64,000 nt of DNA from Bradyrhizobium icense (GCF_001693385.1 NZ_CP016428.1:4216001-4280000); one strand, 5' to 3'; counted from the first letter of the stretch, positions 1 to 10,124 are shown. Notes: a model not told the origin generated them from the sequence alone. A program made the numbers and translations.

Positions 1-5
1 ACATC

Positions 6-995
6 ATGACGAAGAAGATCGAAGGCATCATTCCCGTGATGATCACGCCGTTTACCGAAAGCGGCCAGATCGACTATCCGGGTCTCGGCCGGCTGGTGGA
101 ATGGTACATCGACAACGGATCGGACGCGCTGTTTGCGGTCTGCCAGTCCAGCGAAATGCAGTTTCTGAGTCTCGACGAACGGGTTGCGCTCGCCGCCTTC
201 GTCAAGAAGGCCGCCGCGGGCCGCGTCCCGGTGATCGCTTCCGGTCACGTCAGCGAAAGCCTGGATGACCAACTTGCCGAACTGACCGCGATTGCCGCGA
301 CCGGGGTTGACGGCATGGTGCTCGTCACCAACCGGCTCGATGCCAGGCAGGAAGGCGGCAGCCGGTTCATCGACGATCTGACCTGGCTGCTCGATCGGCT
401 GCCGAAGCAAATTCCGCTCGGTCTCTACGAGTGCCCGGCGCCCTATCGCCGCTTGCTCACCGACGACGAACTGACGTTCTGCGCCAATACCGGCCGCTTC
501 GTCATCCTCAAGGACGTGTCCTGCGACCTCGAAACGGTGAAGCGCCGGGTGGCATTGACCAGGGGCACGCCGCTTGCCATCGTCAACGCCAATGCGGCAA
601 TTGCATTCGAGGCAATGAAAGCCGGTTCGCGCGGCTTTACCGGCGTGTTCACGAATTTTCATCCCGATCTCTACAAGTGGCTGATGACCGAGAATGCCGA
701 CCATCCGGCACTTGCAGACGAACTTTCCGTCTACCTCGCGCTGTCGGCGATGGCCGAACCGATGGGCTACCCGAAGCTCGCCAAGCTCTACCACCGGCGT
801 CTCGGCACGTTTGCCTGCAGCGAGAGCCGTGCCGTCACCTTCGATGTCCACGAAAAGTTCTGGGCGTTGCAGGCGCTGCTCGACAAGATCGTCGACGGCA
901 CCGAGCATTACCGGCGCCGCATTGCCGCCGTTGAGGCGAGCAAGACCTATCCCGCGCCGATCAGCGGTACGGCTTCGTCGCGTTCATACAGATAA
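6..995 (+). CDS. Dihydrodipicolinate synthase (DapA) family protein
   Basis: A 329-residue TIM-barrel aldolase of the DapA/N-acetylneuraminate lyase superfamily. The barrel tyrosine sits in GLYECPAPY (Y141) and the Schiff-base lysine in VILKD (K169), so a lyase or aldolase reaction on a 2-keto acid is likely. The usual substrate-carboxylate motif GTTGE is replaced by CQSSE near residue 48, which argues against true DapA and leaves the substrate unknown. Only five bases precede the ATG, so the ribosome binding site and any operon partner are cut off. The 3' end overlaps the 3' end of convergent recG by 49 bp. Confidence 0.82.
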   Translation: MTKKIEGIIPVMITPFTESGQIDYPGLGRLVEWYIDNGSDALFAVCQSSEMQFLSLDERVALAAFVKKAAAGRVPVIASGHVSESLDDQLAELTAIAATGVDGMVLVTNRLDARQEGGSRFIDDLTWLLDRLPKQIPLGLYECPAPYRRLLTDDELTFCANTGRFVILKDVSCDLETVKRRVALTRGTPLAIVNANAAIAFEAMKAGSRGFTGVFTNFHPDLYKWLMTENADHPALADELSVYLALSAMAEPMGYPKLAKLYHRRLGTFACSESRAVTFDVHEKFWALQALLDKIVDGTEHYRRRIAAVEASKTYPAPISGTASSRSYR

Positions 996-3055
996 AGCAG
1001 GCAGCGCAGCGCTTCGCCGCGCTCGCCCTTGAGCTTGGGATTGTCCTTCATGATGCGCAGCGCCTCGTCGCGCGCCTGCGTGATGAGCTGGCCGTGCACG
1101 TCGGAGCGGGCGATGCGATAGCCGGGCAGGCCGCTCTGGCGAATGCCGAGCACGTCACCTTCGCCACGCAGTTTGAGATCCTCCTCGGCGATCCTGAAGC
1201 CGTCGGTGGTCTCCCGGATCACCTTCAGCCGCGCCGCCGACATCTCGCCGAGCGGCTCCTTGTAGAGCAGCAGGCAGGTCGAAGACTCCGACCCACGGCC
1301 GATTCGGCCGCGCAGCTGGTGCAATTGCGCGAGCCCAAAACGCTCGGCGTTCTCTATCACCATGATGGTCGCGGCAGGGACGTCGACGCCGACCTCGACC
1401 ACGGTGGTGGCGACCAGAAGTCCGATTTCGTGGGCGGCGAACTGCGCCATCACGCGGTCCTTCTCCACGCCCTTCATCTGCCCATGCACCAGCCCGACGC
1501 GGTCGCCGAAGCGTTTCTGCAGCCGCTCGAACCGTTCGGTGGCGTTGGTGAGGTGCTCGGTCCCCTCGGCCTCGGATTCCTCGACCAGCGGACAGATCCA
1601 GTAGACCAGCTTGCCGGCCTTGAGCGCGCGGCCAACGGCATCGACGACTTCATCGAGGCGGCTGGCCGGGACCGCGCGGGTGTCGATCGGCTGGCGGCCG
1701 GCCGGTTTCTCACGCAGCTCGGAGACGTCCATGTCGCCGAAATAGGTGAGCACCAGCGTGCGCGGGATCGGCGTTGCGCTCAAGACCAGCACGTCGACCG
1801 CTTCGCCCTTGTTGGTGAGCGCCAGCCGCTCGCGCACGCCGAATCGATGCTGTTCGTCGACCACCGTCAGGGCCAGCGCCTTGAAGATCACGTCGTCCTG
1901 GATCAGGGCATGGGTGCCGACCAGAAAATCGATCTCGCCGGCTTCGAGCTGCGAAAGGATCGCGCGCCGCTCCTTGCCCTTCTCACGTCCGGTCAGGATT
2001 GCCACACGCAGGCCGGCGCGTTCGGCCAGCGGCGCGATGGTCTTGATGTGCTGGCGGGCGAGGATTTCGGTCGGCGCCATCAGCGCAGCCTGCTTGCCGG
2101 CCTCCACGACCGCAGCCGCCGCCAACAGCGCCACCACCGTCTTGCCGGAGCCGACATCGCCCTGCAGCAGTCGCAACATCCGCACCGGCTGGAGCAGATC
2201 CTCGGTGATAGCGGCGACCGCCGCGCGCTGCGAGGCGGTGAGTGCATAAGGCAGCGCATCGATGATCTTGTGGCGCAGGTGACCATCGCCGGCGTTGCGG
2301 TCGCCGGCCGGACGCCGTAATTGCGCGCGCACCAGTGCCAGCGCCAGTTGGCCGGCCAAGAGTTCGTCGAAGGCGAGCCGGGACCAGAACGGGCCGTCGG
2401 GCAAAATGTCCGTGAGTTCGACCGGCACATGCACGCGGTTAAGCGCTTCCTGGATCGGTGGAAAGCTGCAGCGGCGAATGACCTCAGGGCTGATCCACTC
2501 CGGCAGTTCCGGCAACTTCTGCAGCGCCTGCGCGATCGCCCGGCGCAGCGAGCCGAGCGCCAGACCTTCGGTCAGAGGATAGACCGGATCGATACCGGAC
2601 AATTTTGAGAATGCCGCCTCGTCCACGACGCGGTCGGGATGCACGATCTGCGGGATGCCATCGTACATCTGCAGCGTGCCCGACACGTAGCGCTTGTCGC
2701 CGACCGGCAGCAGTTTTTCGACATAGCCTGGCTTGGCGCGGAAAAACGTCAGCACCACGTCGCCGGTATCGTCGCTGGCATAGACGAGATAGGGCGCGCG
2801 GGCATTTCGTGGCGGAGGCGGCCGGTGACGATCCACAGTGACCTCCAGCGTCACCACCGTTCCCGGTACCGCCTCGCGAATCTTCGGCCGCGCCCGGCGG
2901 TCGATCACGCTGGCCGGCAGGTGCAGCAGCAAATCGACCAGCCGTGGGGTCTCGTCGCGGTCGAGCAGATAGCGCAACAGCTTGTCCTGCTTCGGCCCGA
3001 CGCCCGGAAGGCTCGTGACCGACGCAAACAAGGGATTGAGCAGGGTGGGGCGCAT
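947..3055 (-). CDS. recG: ATP-dependent DNA helicase RecG
   Basis: A 702-residue superfamily 2 helicase that remodels stalled forks and branches Holliday junctions. The N-terminal wedge/OB region (about 1-200) begins with a helix-hairpin-like LPGVGPKQ. Walker A GDVGSGKT lies at 299-306, the DEQH box at about 400-403, and the motif SATPIPRT follows. The C-terminal helicase lobe contains LRGRIGRG and the RecG-typical TTDGFRIAEEDLKLRGEGD. Length is normal. It is read alone, convergent with the DapA-like gene and divergent from sdhE. Confidence 0.97.
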   Translation of the reverse strand: MRPTLLNPLFASVTSLPGVGPKQDKLLRYLLDRDETPRLVDLLLHLPASVIDRRARPKIREAVPGTVVTLEVTVDRHRPPPPRNARAPYLVYASDDTGDVVLTFFRAKPGYVEKLLPVGDKRYVSGTLQMYDGIPQIVHPDRVVDEAAFSKLSGIDPVYPLTEGLALGSLRRAIAQALQKLPELPEWISPEVIRRCSFPPIQEALNRVHVPVELTDILPDGPFWSRLAFDELLAGQLALALVRAQLRRPAGDRNAGDGHLRHKIIDALPYALTASQRAAVAAITEDLLQPVRMLRLLQGDVGSGKTVVALLAAAAVVEAGKQAALMAPTEILARQHIKTIAPLAERAGLRVAILTGREKGKERRAILSQLEAGEIDFLVGTHALIQDDVIFKALALTVVDEQHRFGVRERLALTNKGEAVDVLVLSATPIPRTLVLTYFGDMDVSELREKPAGRQPIDTRAVPASRLDEVVDAVGRALKAGKLVYWICPLVEESEAEGTEHLTNATERFERLQKRFGDRVGLVHGQMKGVEKDRVMAQFAAHEIGLLVATTVVEVGVDVPAATIMVIENAERFGLAQLHQLRGRIGRGSESSTCLLLYKEPLGEMSAARLKVIRETTDGFRIAEEDLKLRGEGDVLGIRQSGLPGYRIARSDVHGQLITQARDEALRIMKDNPKLKGERGEALRCLLYLYERDEAVPLIGAG

Positions 3056-3106
3056 CAGGTCTCTCGTCGCTCACGATCCGCGCATCCATCCCTCTTCAAG
3101 AGGATG

Positions 3107-3129
3107 GATTGCCGGGTCAAGCCCGGCAA
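3107..3129. repeat. Intergenic inverted repeat (CCGGCAAT family)
   Basis: ATTGCCGGG at 3107-3115 and CCCGGCAAT at 3121-3129 form a perfect 9-bp stem around TCAAG. Just before it, 3085-3109 contains a second near-palindrome around CCTCTTCAAGAGG. It lies in the recG-sdhE divergent spacer. The arms resemble the element at 18576-18610, suggesting one dispersed repeat family. Confidence 0.7.
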
Positions 3130-3243
3130 TGACGGCACAGTTGATAAATCGGGAATAGTTAGGGCTGACATCGGCGATCCCGGTCGCTATATCAACCCCG
3201 CCCGGCACGTCCGGGCTTTTGGCGTTCGAAATGGAATAGGACA

Positions 3244-3534
3244 ATGACGGGTACGACACGATCGAGCGGTGGCCTCGATGACCGCCGCAAGCGGCTTTTG
3301 TTTCGCTGCTGGCATCGCGGCACCCGTGAAATGGACCTGATCCTCGGACGCTTTGCCGATGCCGAGATATCGGGCATGCGCGACGACGAACTAACTGAGC
3401 TGGAACGCCTGATCGAGGTGCCCGACCCCGATCTCTATGCAGCCCTGACCGGCGACAAGCCGCTCGATCCGGAATATGCGACCTCGCTGTTCGACCGCAT
3501 CAAGGCGTTTCGCGCCGTGGGCCACGACGCATGA
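3244..3534 (+). CDS. sdhE: Succinate dehydrogenase assembly factor SdhE
   Basis: A 96-residue protein of the SdhE/YgfY (DUF339) family that helps attach FAD covalently to the flavoprotein subunit of succinate dehydrogenase. The family signature is clear: RRKRLLFRCWHRGTREMD around residues 15-32, with the functional RGxxE motif as RGTRE. The rest is the expected small helical bundle. Its stop overlaps the mfd start (ATGA at 3531-3534), so the two genes are translationally coupled. Confidence 0.92.
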   Translation: MTGTTRSSGGLDDRRKRLLFRCWHRGTREMDLILGRFADAEISGMRDDELTELERLIEVPDPDLYAALTGDKPLDPEYATSLFDRIKAFRAVGHDA

Positions 3535-6500
3535 AGGCCCCCGTCAAATCTCCCGCCGCGCTGCTGGCCCCCGGCCGCGCGCTGACCTTTGCCAATGTTG
3601 CCGAGGGTGCGGAGGGGCTTGTCGTCTCCGACCTCGCGCGTGCGGTCGCCGCCAGGCCGAAACCGCCGGCAGTCAGCCTTGCCGTGGTCTGCCGCGACGG
3701 TCCGCGCATGCAGCAACTGGCGCGGGCGCTGGAATTCTTCGCCCCCGATCTGCCTGTGATGCAGTTTCCGGCTTGGGACTGCCAACCCTATGACCGGGTA
3801 TCGCCGCATGGCGGTATCCTGGCGCAGCGCCTGACCACGCTGGCGCGGCTGTCGCGCCTGCAGGGCAGCGACAAGCCGCTGATCGTGCTCACCACCGTCA
3901 ATGCCATCGTGCAGCGTGTGCCGGCGCGCGAAGTGGTGGCGGCGCAGGCGCTGTCGGTTGCGCCCGGCCATGTCGTGCCGATGGATTCGATCGTCGCCTG
4001 GCTCGAGCACAATGGCTACAACCGCTCCTCGACCGTGCGCGAGCCCGGCGAATATGCCGTGCGGGGCGGCATCCTCGATCTGTTTCCGGCCGGGCTCGAT
4101 CAGCCCGTGCGGTTTGACTTCTTCGGCGACTCCCTTGAATCGATCCGCACCTTCGATGCGGAAACCCAGCGCACGCTGCTCGACATGCGCGCGCTCGATC
4201 TGGTGCCGATCTCGGAATTCCAGCTCGTCACCGAAACCATTCGCCGCTTTCGCATGGGCTATGTCGCGACCTTCGGCGCGCCGGAGCGTGACGATCCGCT
4301 CTATGAGGCCGTCAGCGAGGGACGCCGCCATCCCGGCATGGAGCATTGGCTGCCGCTGTTCCAGGAGCGGATGGATACGCTGTTCGACTATCTCGACGGC
4401 GCGCCAGTCGCGATCGAGCCGCAGGGCGAGGATGCCGCGCGCGAACGCTTCAAGCAGATCGCGGACTATTACGAAGCGCGGCGCGAGGCGCTGGAGCATC
4501 CGGGTTCAGGTGCGATCTACAAGCCGTTACCGCCGGATCGGCTCTATCTGACGGAAACGGAGTGGACCACGCGGCTGAGCGACGCCGCGGTGGCGCGGTT
4601 GACGCCGTTCGCCGTGCCTGAGGGCACTGGCGATTTGTTCGACGCCGGCGCGCGGCAGGGCCGCAACTTTACGCCTGAGCGCGCCGACACTTCCGTCAAC
4701 GTGTTCGAAGCCGTGGTGGCGCATGTGCTGGCATTGCAGGCGCAGCGCAAGAAAGTGGTGATCGCGCTGTGGAGCGAAGGCTCGCGCGACCGCATGGCCA
4801 GCATGCTGCGGGATCACAAGCTCGCCAATATCACCAGCGTCAACGCCTGGCGCACCGTGCAGGCGACGCCGCGCAACGAGGCCATGCTGGCGGTGGTCGG
4901 CATGGAGAGCGGTTTCGAGACCGACGAATTCGCCGTCATCAGCGAGCAGGATATCCTCGGCGACCGTTTGGTGCGTCAGCGCAAATCGAGCCGCAAGCTC
5001 GACAACTTCATCTCCGAAGTCACGAGCCTTTCGACGGGCGATCTCGTGGTGCATGTCGAGCACGGCATCGGGCGCTTTGTCGGCTTGCAGACGATCGAAG
5101 TCGGCGGCGCGCCGCACGACTGTCTGGAGCTGCATTATGCCGCCGAAACAAAACTGTTCCTGCCGGTCGAGAACATCGAGCTGTTGTCGCGCTACGGCTC
5201 CGACCACGCCAACGTGGAGCTGGACCGGCTGGGCGGCGGCGGCTGGCAGGCACGCAAGGCCAAGCTGAAGAACCGGATCCGCGAGATCGCGGGCGAGCTG
5301 ATCAAGATCGCGGCCGAGCGGCAACTGCACGAGGCGCCGAAAATGCCGGTGCAGCCGCATGTCTATGACGAATTCTGTGCGCGCTTCCCCTATGAAGAGA
5401 CCGAGGATCAGCTCGGTGCCATCACGTCCACGCTGAAAGACCTTGAAACCGGCCGCCCCATGGACCGGCTGATCTGCGGCGACGTCGGTTTCGGCAAAAC
5501 CGAGGTGGCGTTGCGCGCGGCGTTTGCTGTGGCGCTCGAAGGCAAGCAGGTCGCGGTGGTCGTGCCGACCACGCTATTGGCGCGGCAGCACAGCAAGAAC
5601 TTTGCGGAACGCTTCAGAGGTTTCCCAGTCAATGTCGCGCAGGCCTCGCGCCTGATCCCGGCCAAGGAGCTGACGCAGGTCAAGAAAGGGCTGGCCGAAG
5701 GCAATGTCGACATCGTCGTCGGCACCCACGCGCTGCTCGGCAAGTCGATCAAGTTCAGGGATCTTGGCTTGCTGATCGTCGACGAAGAGCAGCACTTTGG
5801 CGTCAGCCACAAGGAAAAGCTGAAGCAATTGCGGGCGCAGGTACATGTCTTGACGCTGAGCGCGACGCCGATCCCGCGGACGCTGCAGCTTGCGCTGACC
5901 GGCGTGCGCGAGCTGTCGATCATCGCATCGCCCCCGGTCGATCGCCTCGCGGTGCGCACCTTCGTGGCGCCGCACGATCCCCTGATGATCCGCGAGGCGC
6001 TGCTGCGCGAACGCTACCGCGGCGGGCAGGCGTTCTATGTGGTGCCGCGGATCGAAGACCTTGCCGGCGTCAAGGACTTCCTCGACAAGAACGTGCCGGA
6101 GATGAAGGTTGCGGTTGCGCATGGCCAGATGCCGCCGACCGTGATCGAGGATATCATATCGGCCTTCTATGACGGCAAGTACGACATCCTGCTTTCGACC
6201 ACGATCATCGAATCCGGCCTCGACATTCCGAACGCCAATACGCTGATCGTGCACCGCTCGGATATGTTCGGGCTGGCGCAGCTCTATCAGTTGCGCGGAC
6301 GGGTCGGGCGCTCGAAGCTTCGCGCCTACGCGCTGTTCACGTTGCCGGCGCAGCAGAAGATCACCGCGCAAGCCGAGCGGCGGCTGAAGGTGCTGCAGTC
6401 GCTGGAAACGCTGGGCGCGGGGTTCCAGCTCGCATCGCACGACCTCGATATCCGCGGCGCGGGCAACCTGCTCGGCGAAGAACAATCCGGCCACATCAAG

Positions 6501-7049
6501 GAAGTCGGTTTCGAGCTCTATCAATCGATGCTGGAGGAGGCGATCCTCAACCTCAAGGCCGGCGTGGCCGAGCCCGCCGCGGATCGCTGGTCGCCGCAGA
6601 TCACCATCGGCATGCCCGTGCTGATCCCCGAGGATTACGTCAACGATCTCTCGGTGCGGCTGTCGCTGTACCGTCGGCTGGCGGACCTCGACACCGACGA
6701 GGAGATCGACAACTTCGCCGCCGAGATGCGCGACCGTTTTGGCGTGCTGCCGGACGAAGTCCGCTATCTCTTCAAGGTCGCGGCCATCAAGGCCTATTGC
6801 CGCCGAGCCAACGTCGAGAAAGTCGATGCCGGGCCGAAGGGCGCCGTGATCTCGTTCCGCGACAACAGCTTCGCCCAGCCGGATCGCCTGGTCGCCTTCA
6901 TCCGTCAGCACGGCCAGGCCGCGAAGGTCCGGCCCGACATGAAGGTGGTATTCCTGCAGACATGGAAGACGCCGGAAGAGCGGCTCATGGGCACGACCGA
7001 GATATTGCGGCAGCTCGCCAATCTCGCGGAGAGCAAGAAGGCGGCGTAG
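3531..7049 (+). CDS. mfd: Transcription-repair coupling factor Mfd
   Basis: A 1172-residue ATP-dependent translocase that removes RNA polymerase stalled at lesions and recruits UvrA. The order is standard: an N-terminal UvrB-like module (about 1-350), the RNA polymerase-interacting domain around LSTGDLVVHVEHGIGRF (about 500), RecG-like translocase lobes with GDVGFGKT at about 650 and DEEQHFG at about 750, SATPIPRTLQ, the LRGRVGRS motif, and a C-terminal TRCF domain. Full length. Coupled to sdhE by a 4-bp overlap. Confidence 0.97.
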   Translation: MKAPVKSPAALLAPGRALTFANVAEGAEGLVVSDLARAVAARPKPPAVSLAVVCRDGPRMQQLARALEFFAPDLPVMQFPAWDCQPYDRVSPHGGILAQRLTTLARLSRLQGSDKPLIVLTTVNAIVQRVPAREVVAAQALSVAPGHVVPMDSIVAWLEHNGYNRSSTVREPGEYAVRGGILDLFPAGLDQPVRFDFFGDSLESIRTFDAETQRTLLDMRALDLVPISEFQLVTETIRRFRMGYVATFGAPERDDPLYEAVSEGRRHPGMEHWLPLFQERMDTLFDYLDGAPVAIEPQGEDAARERFKQIADYYEARREALEHPGSGAIYKPLPPDRLYLTETEWTTRLSDAAVARLTPFAVPEGTGDLFDAGARQGRNFTPERADTSVNVFEAVVAHVLALQAQRKKVVIALWSEGSRDRMASMLRDHKLANITSVNAWRTVQATPRNEAMLAVVGMESGFETDEFAVISEQDILGDRLVRQRKSSRKLDNFISEVTSLSTGDLVVHVEHGIGRFVGLQTIEVGGAPHDCLELHYAAETKLFLPVENIELLSRYGSDHANVELDRLGGGGWQARKAKLKNRIREIAGELIKIAAERQLHEAPKMPVQPHVYDEFCARFPYEETEDQLGAITSTLKDLETGRPMDRLICGDVGFGKTEVALRAAFAVALEGKQVAVVVPTTLLARQHSKNFAERFRGFPVNVAQASRLIPAKELTQVKKGLAEGNVDIVVGTHALLGKSIKFRDLGLLIVDEEQHFGVSHKEKLKQLRAQVHVLTLSATPIPRTLQLALTGVRELSIIASPPVDRLAVRTFVAPHDPLMIREALLRERYRGGQAFYVVPRIEDLAGVKDFLDKNVPEMKVAVAHGQMPPTVIEDIISAFYDGKYDILLSTTIIESGLDIPNANTLIVHRSDMFGLAQLYQLRGRVGRSKLRAYALFTLPAQQKITAQAERRLKVLQSLETLGAGFQLASHDLDIRGAGNLLGEEQSGHIKEVGFELYQSMLEEAILNLKAGVAEPAADRWSPQITIGMPVLIPEDYVNDLSVRLSLYRRLADLDTDEEIDNFAAEMRDRFGVLPDEVRYLFKVAAIKAYCRRANVEKVDAGPKGAVISFRDNSFAQPDRLVAFIRQHGQAAKVRPDMKVVFLQTWKTPEERLMGTTEILRQLANLAESKKAA

Positions 7050-7065
7050 CTACTCGTGTCCCGGA

Positions 7066-7228
7066 CGCGGTGTGGCGCCATAAGCGCGTTCACGCGCGTC
7101 ATCGACGCACTATGGCGCTGCTCCGGAGAGCCGGGATCCAATCCCGTCCGCATACGATGAACCCCGGATCAGCAGCGCACCGCTGGCGCGCTGCGCATCC
7201 GGGAACGGCGCGGCTGCTAGTGAGGCGA
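7066..7228. repeat. Intergenic palindromic repeats downstream of mfd
   Basis: The spacer between mfd and the convergent GGDEF-like gene is filled by two imperfect inverted repeats. One has TCCCGGA near 7068 opposed by GAGCCGGGA near 7126. The other has CCCCGGAT near 7161 opposed by ATCCGGGA near 7197, around a GCAGCGC/GCGCTGCGC core. No coding frame is supported. They look like members of the dispersed repeat families of this genome group and may also end both transcripts. Confidence 0.55.
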
Positions 7229-8485
7229 CTACGAAGCCGCCCGCTGCGCATCTTCCTGTAGCCGTGACCGGAGCGATTTCGCGGAATCGTTCGGCAGCAG
7301 CGTTGCGACGGTCACCGCCGGCTCCGACCGTGCGTCACGCTGGCCATGGCTGGTATGGCGCATCACGCTCGACAGCCGCCGCGCGATGCTGTGGGCCGTC
7401 TTCAGGTCGGCCTCGGCAAAGACCACGACGACCGAACCGTCGTCCTGGGCGGCGCCGAAATCCATTTGCCGCATCAGGCGGCTGATGATCCGCGCGCCGT
7501 CGAATTGCGCGCGGGGATGGTCAGGGTCGAACGCAAAGCGCGCGACCGACAATCCGCCGCCGCGTTGCTGCGTCTGGTAGATGGCGCTGGCAAAGTCACG
7601 CTCGAAGGCTTCCGGGGTGAGCAGGCCGGTCCGCGCGTCGATCAGGCCATCGGCGTCGATGGCTTTCAGCGTGCGGCTGAGATGCGATTCGAAGGCGTGC
7701 TGGCGGATCAGCGGCAGCGCGGTCGCTGCCACGTTGCCGGCGTCGCCGGAGACGATCTCGAGGTTCGGCAAATCATAGGCCGGCACCAGATCGCCTGCCG
7801 TCACGACGACGGGAAGATTGCGGAAACGGGCATCCTCCGTCAGCACGGTGAGGAAGGCATCGACAACGCGCAGGCTGAATCCTTCGCCGAGCACAATGCC
7901 GTCGATATCTCTGGCGTTCAGATGCTTCGCGGCCGCTTCGATCGAAAGCGCGCCGACCACGCCGGTGCGCTCGCCAAGCGCCACCGACAGCGCCGGATAG
8001 GCGCCCCCTCGGCCGATCAGCAGCACGGTAGCGTCGCGCGCCGGATCGATATGCGACAGCGCCATCGGCGTTGCCGGCACCAGCCGGCGCATCACAGTCG
8101 CATGCAATGACCGCACGCGCAGCGCGGCGCGCAGGCGGGCGGCCAGCCGGTTGGAGCCGCCTCTGGTTTCCGAGGCGTGCGTTTGCAAAACTGGGCTCTG
8201 GAAGAAAGGAATGACATTATCCGGAACAGCAATCTGCGGATCGACCGCGATCAGCGGCAGATAGGGCTGACGCGCCGCGACTCGCACGGCCAGCTCCGCC
8301 AATCCGGCTGCATTGGTGCCGGATGTTTCGGCCAGCACGGCCGCCGGTTGCACCTGCTCGACCGCACGCGCCGCATCCGCCCACCCGGTCTCGACTACCG
8401 GAAACAGTCGCGCGACATCGAGCGTGGCGGCAAAGGACGGCCGTCTCGCGGTCGACACGACGAGGATCGGACCTTGCTGGGACAT
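7229..8485 (-). CDS. Degenerate GGDEF-domain protein
   Basis: A 418-residue soluble protein. The C-terminal region from about 275 has the GGDEF-family entry (DARTGLLTPEAFERDFA) and the predicted fold, but the catalytic signature is replaced by QDDGSVVVVF near 355, so it should not make c-di-GMP. The first 250 residues contain two stretches that look like receiver-type Rossmann units (ILVVSTARRPSF and ATVLLIGRGGAYP), without clear phosphorylation residues. It is the last gene of a three-gene minus-strand operon after the solute-binding protein and the AMP-ligase-like gene. Probably a sensor or adaptor; function unknown. Confidence 0.72.
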   Translation of the reverse strand: MSQQGPILVVSTARRPSFAATLDVARLFPVVETGWADAARAVEQVQPAAVLAETSGTNAAGLAELAVRVAARQPYLPLIAVDPQIAVPDNVIPFFQSPVLQTHASETRGGSNRLAARLRAALRVRSLHATVMRRLVPATPMALSHIDPARDATVLLIGRGGAYPALSVALGERTGVVGALSIEAAAKHLNARDIDGIVLGEGFSLRVVDAFLTVLTEDARFRNLPVVVTAGDLVPAYDLPNLEIVSGDAGNVAATALPLIRQHAFESHLSRTLKAIDADGLIDARTGLLTPEAFERDFASAIYQTQQRGGGLSVARFAFDPDHPRAQFDGARIISRLMRQMDFGAAQDDGSVVVVFAEADLKTAHSIARRLSSVMRHTSHGQRDARSEPAVTVATLLPNDSAKSLRSRLQEDAQRAAS

Positions 8486-8573
8486 CTTAAGAACTCGGAT
8501 CAGCGAAACTGGAGCCGGCGATCCTAATTTGCCGCGCTTAATGCGGCGTCAACGGTCGCCCGCCCGCCGCTTC

Positions 8574-10079
8574 TCAGGCGGCGTTGCTCCGATCCCGAAA
8601 TGCTTCCACCATCAAGGGGTTAAGGCCCAGTTCTGTCAGCGCGTCGCGGGCGCGGGCGTTGTCGAGCGCGCGGCCGGCTAGCCGGTGGCCGCTAAGGCGG
8701 TCCGGCAGCGCGGTCAAGAGCGCGCCCTGACCGAGCCGCCGCGCCCACTCCTGGAGGTCCTGCGCCAGGAACCGGTAGCCGCCGACGGCCATCACGCCGG
8801 ACGGCGGCGCGGTGATATTGACCGCCCCGGTGACGCGGTCGAGCCGCGCCGCGTAGTCCGTATCGACGTAATCGCGCGGCGGCGACGCGATCAGGGAGTC
8901 GCTCGGCGGCGGAGGGGGCGCATAGGCCACGACCGGCACCATCGGTCCGCGCAGTCCCAACGTGCCGCGCGGCGTCAGCAGGATATCGCCCGCGATCGAC
9001 GATCCCGGCAAATCGCGCGGCGCGCCGTGCGGGCCGGGTTTGATCAGAGCCGGCGAGCCATCCTCCGCGACCCGGCGGGCACCGAACAATCCGGCCTCGC
9101 CAAACAGATAGACATCCGTCAGCGTCGCCTGTTGCGCGGCCCAGCACGCGCTGGAGCCGACCTGCTCCGGGGTCCGCCACAGGCCGATGACATTGCGCAG
9201 GCTTGGCATCCGCGCGCCGAGGTGCAGTTCGTCCAGCCGCAGCGCCAGTTGGCCAGGAGCGATCAGCGTGTCGCAGGCCTGTTCATTGATCTGCTGCTCC
9301 AGCACCTCGTCGTCGAACGGATGGTGTAGCACCAGTGTTCCACCTGACAGCAGCCAGATCGCCAGCGACGAGGCGAGGCCGGCAAACGACATCGGCGAGA
9401 AGGCTGACAGAATGGTTGCACCCTGCGGCACGTCGCTTTCGAGCGACATGGCAAGGCCACCGGCGATCAGGCCGAGATGGGCGCGCGGCACCGGCCGAAA
9501 GCCGTCCGCGGTGACGTCAAAGGAAATCAGCGCCGCCTTGCGGCCATCCTGGATCACGGCGCGCGTGGTCGGGGATTCCCGGAAGATGGCGTTGTCGAGC
9601 GAGGCCATGCCCTCCGGCAGGTCGCCGCCGAAGCCGCAGACATGGCGGATCGAGAACGCCTCGGCGGCGGCGTTCATGGCGAGATCCGAGTAGATCACGC
9701 CATCGATTCTGCCCGAGGTCACGATCGCCCGCGCGGCGGTGCGGTTGAGCGCCATGGTCAATTCCGACTGCCGCCAGAGCAGCGGCAGCACCGCCACGAC
9801 GAGGCCCGCGCGGAAGGCGGCCAGCACGGTGAGCGCGAATTCGATGGTGTTGGGCAGTTGAACCGCGATCACCGAATTGGACGGCAAGCCGGATTCGATG
9901 AAGTGCGCAGCCAGCGACGAGATCATGCGGTCGGCCTGCGCGAAGGTGAGACGCTTCGGCGGCTGGCCGGTGATGCGCGGCTTGTTGGGGGGATCGACCA
10001 GCGCCAGCGCGTCGGGCTGCCGTGCCAGGTTCCGTTTGAACAACGTATCGAGCGTTGGCGAAGCGGTGGGCTGGGTCAC
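8574..10079 (-). CDS. AMP-binding (acyl-CoA synthetase-like) protein lacking the ATP loop
   Basis: A 501-residue member of the ANL adenylating family by overall architecture: N-terminal LARQPDALALVD, PNTIEFALTVLAAFRAG, a LFGEAG motif near 310 and a short C-terminal subdomain. The phosphate-binding motif normally read as TSGTTGxPK is absent; the equivalent stretch is SFDVTADGFRPVPR near 197. No catalytic C-terminal lysine in a SGKxxR context is seen. It is therefore probably inactive as a ligase or binds a ligand only. It starts 45 bp after the stop of the solute-binding protein gene, in the same operon. Confidence 0.72.
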   Translation of the reverse strand: MTQPTASPTLDTLFKRNLARQPDALALVDPPNKPRITGQPPKRLTFAQADRMISSLAAHFIESGLPSNSVIAVQLPNTIEFALTVLAAFRAGLVVAVLPLLWRQSELTMALNRTAARAIVTSGRIDGVIYSDLAMNAAAEAFSIRHVCGFGGDLPEGMASLDNAIFRESPTTRAVIQDGRKAALISFDVTADGFRPVPRAHLGLIAGGLAMSLESDVPQGATILSAFSPMSFAGLASSLAIWLLSGGTLVLHHPFDDEVLEQQINEQACDTLIAPGQLALRLDELHLGARMPSLRNVIGLWRTPEQVGSSACWAAQQATLTDVYLFGEAGLFGARRVAEDGSPALIKPGPHGAPRDLPGSSIAGDILLTPRGTLGLRGPMVPVVAYAPPPPPSDSLIASPPRDYVDTDYAARLDRVTGAVNITAPPSGVMAVGGYRFLAQDLQEWARRLGQGALLTALPDRLSGHRLAGRALDNARARDALTELGLNPLMVEAFRDRSNAA

Positions 10080-10124
10080 GGCGTTACTTCGGCTCTGTCG
10101 CGGGGGTTGGATCGGTTGGCAAGT

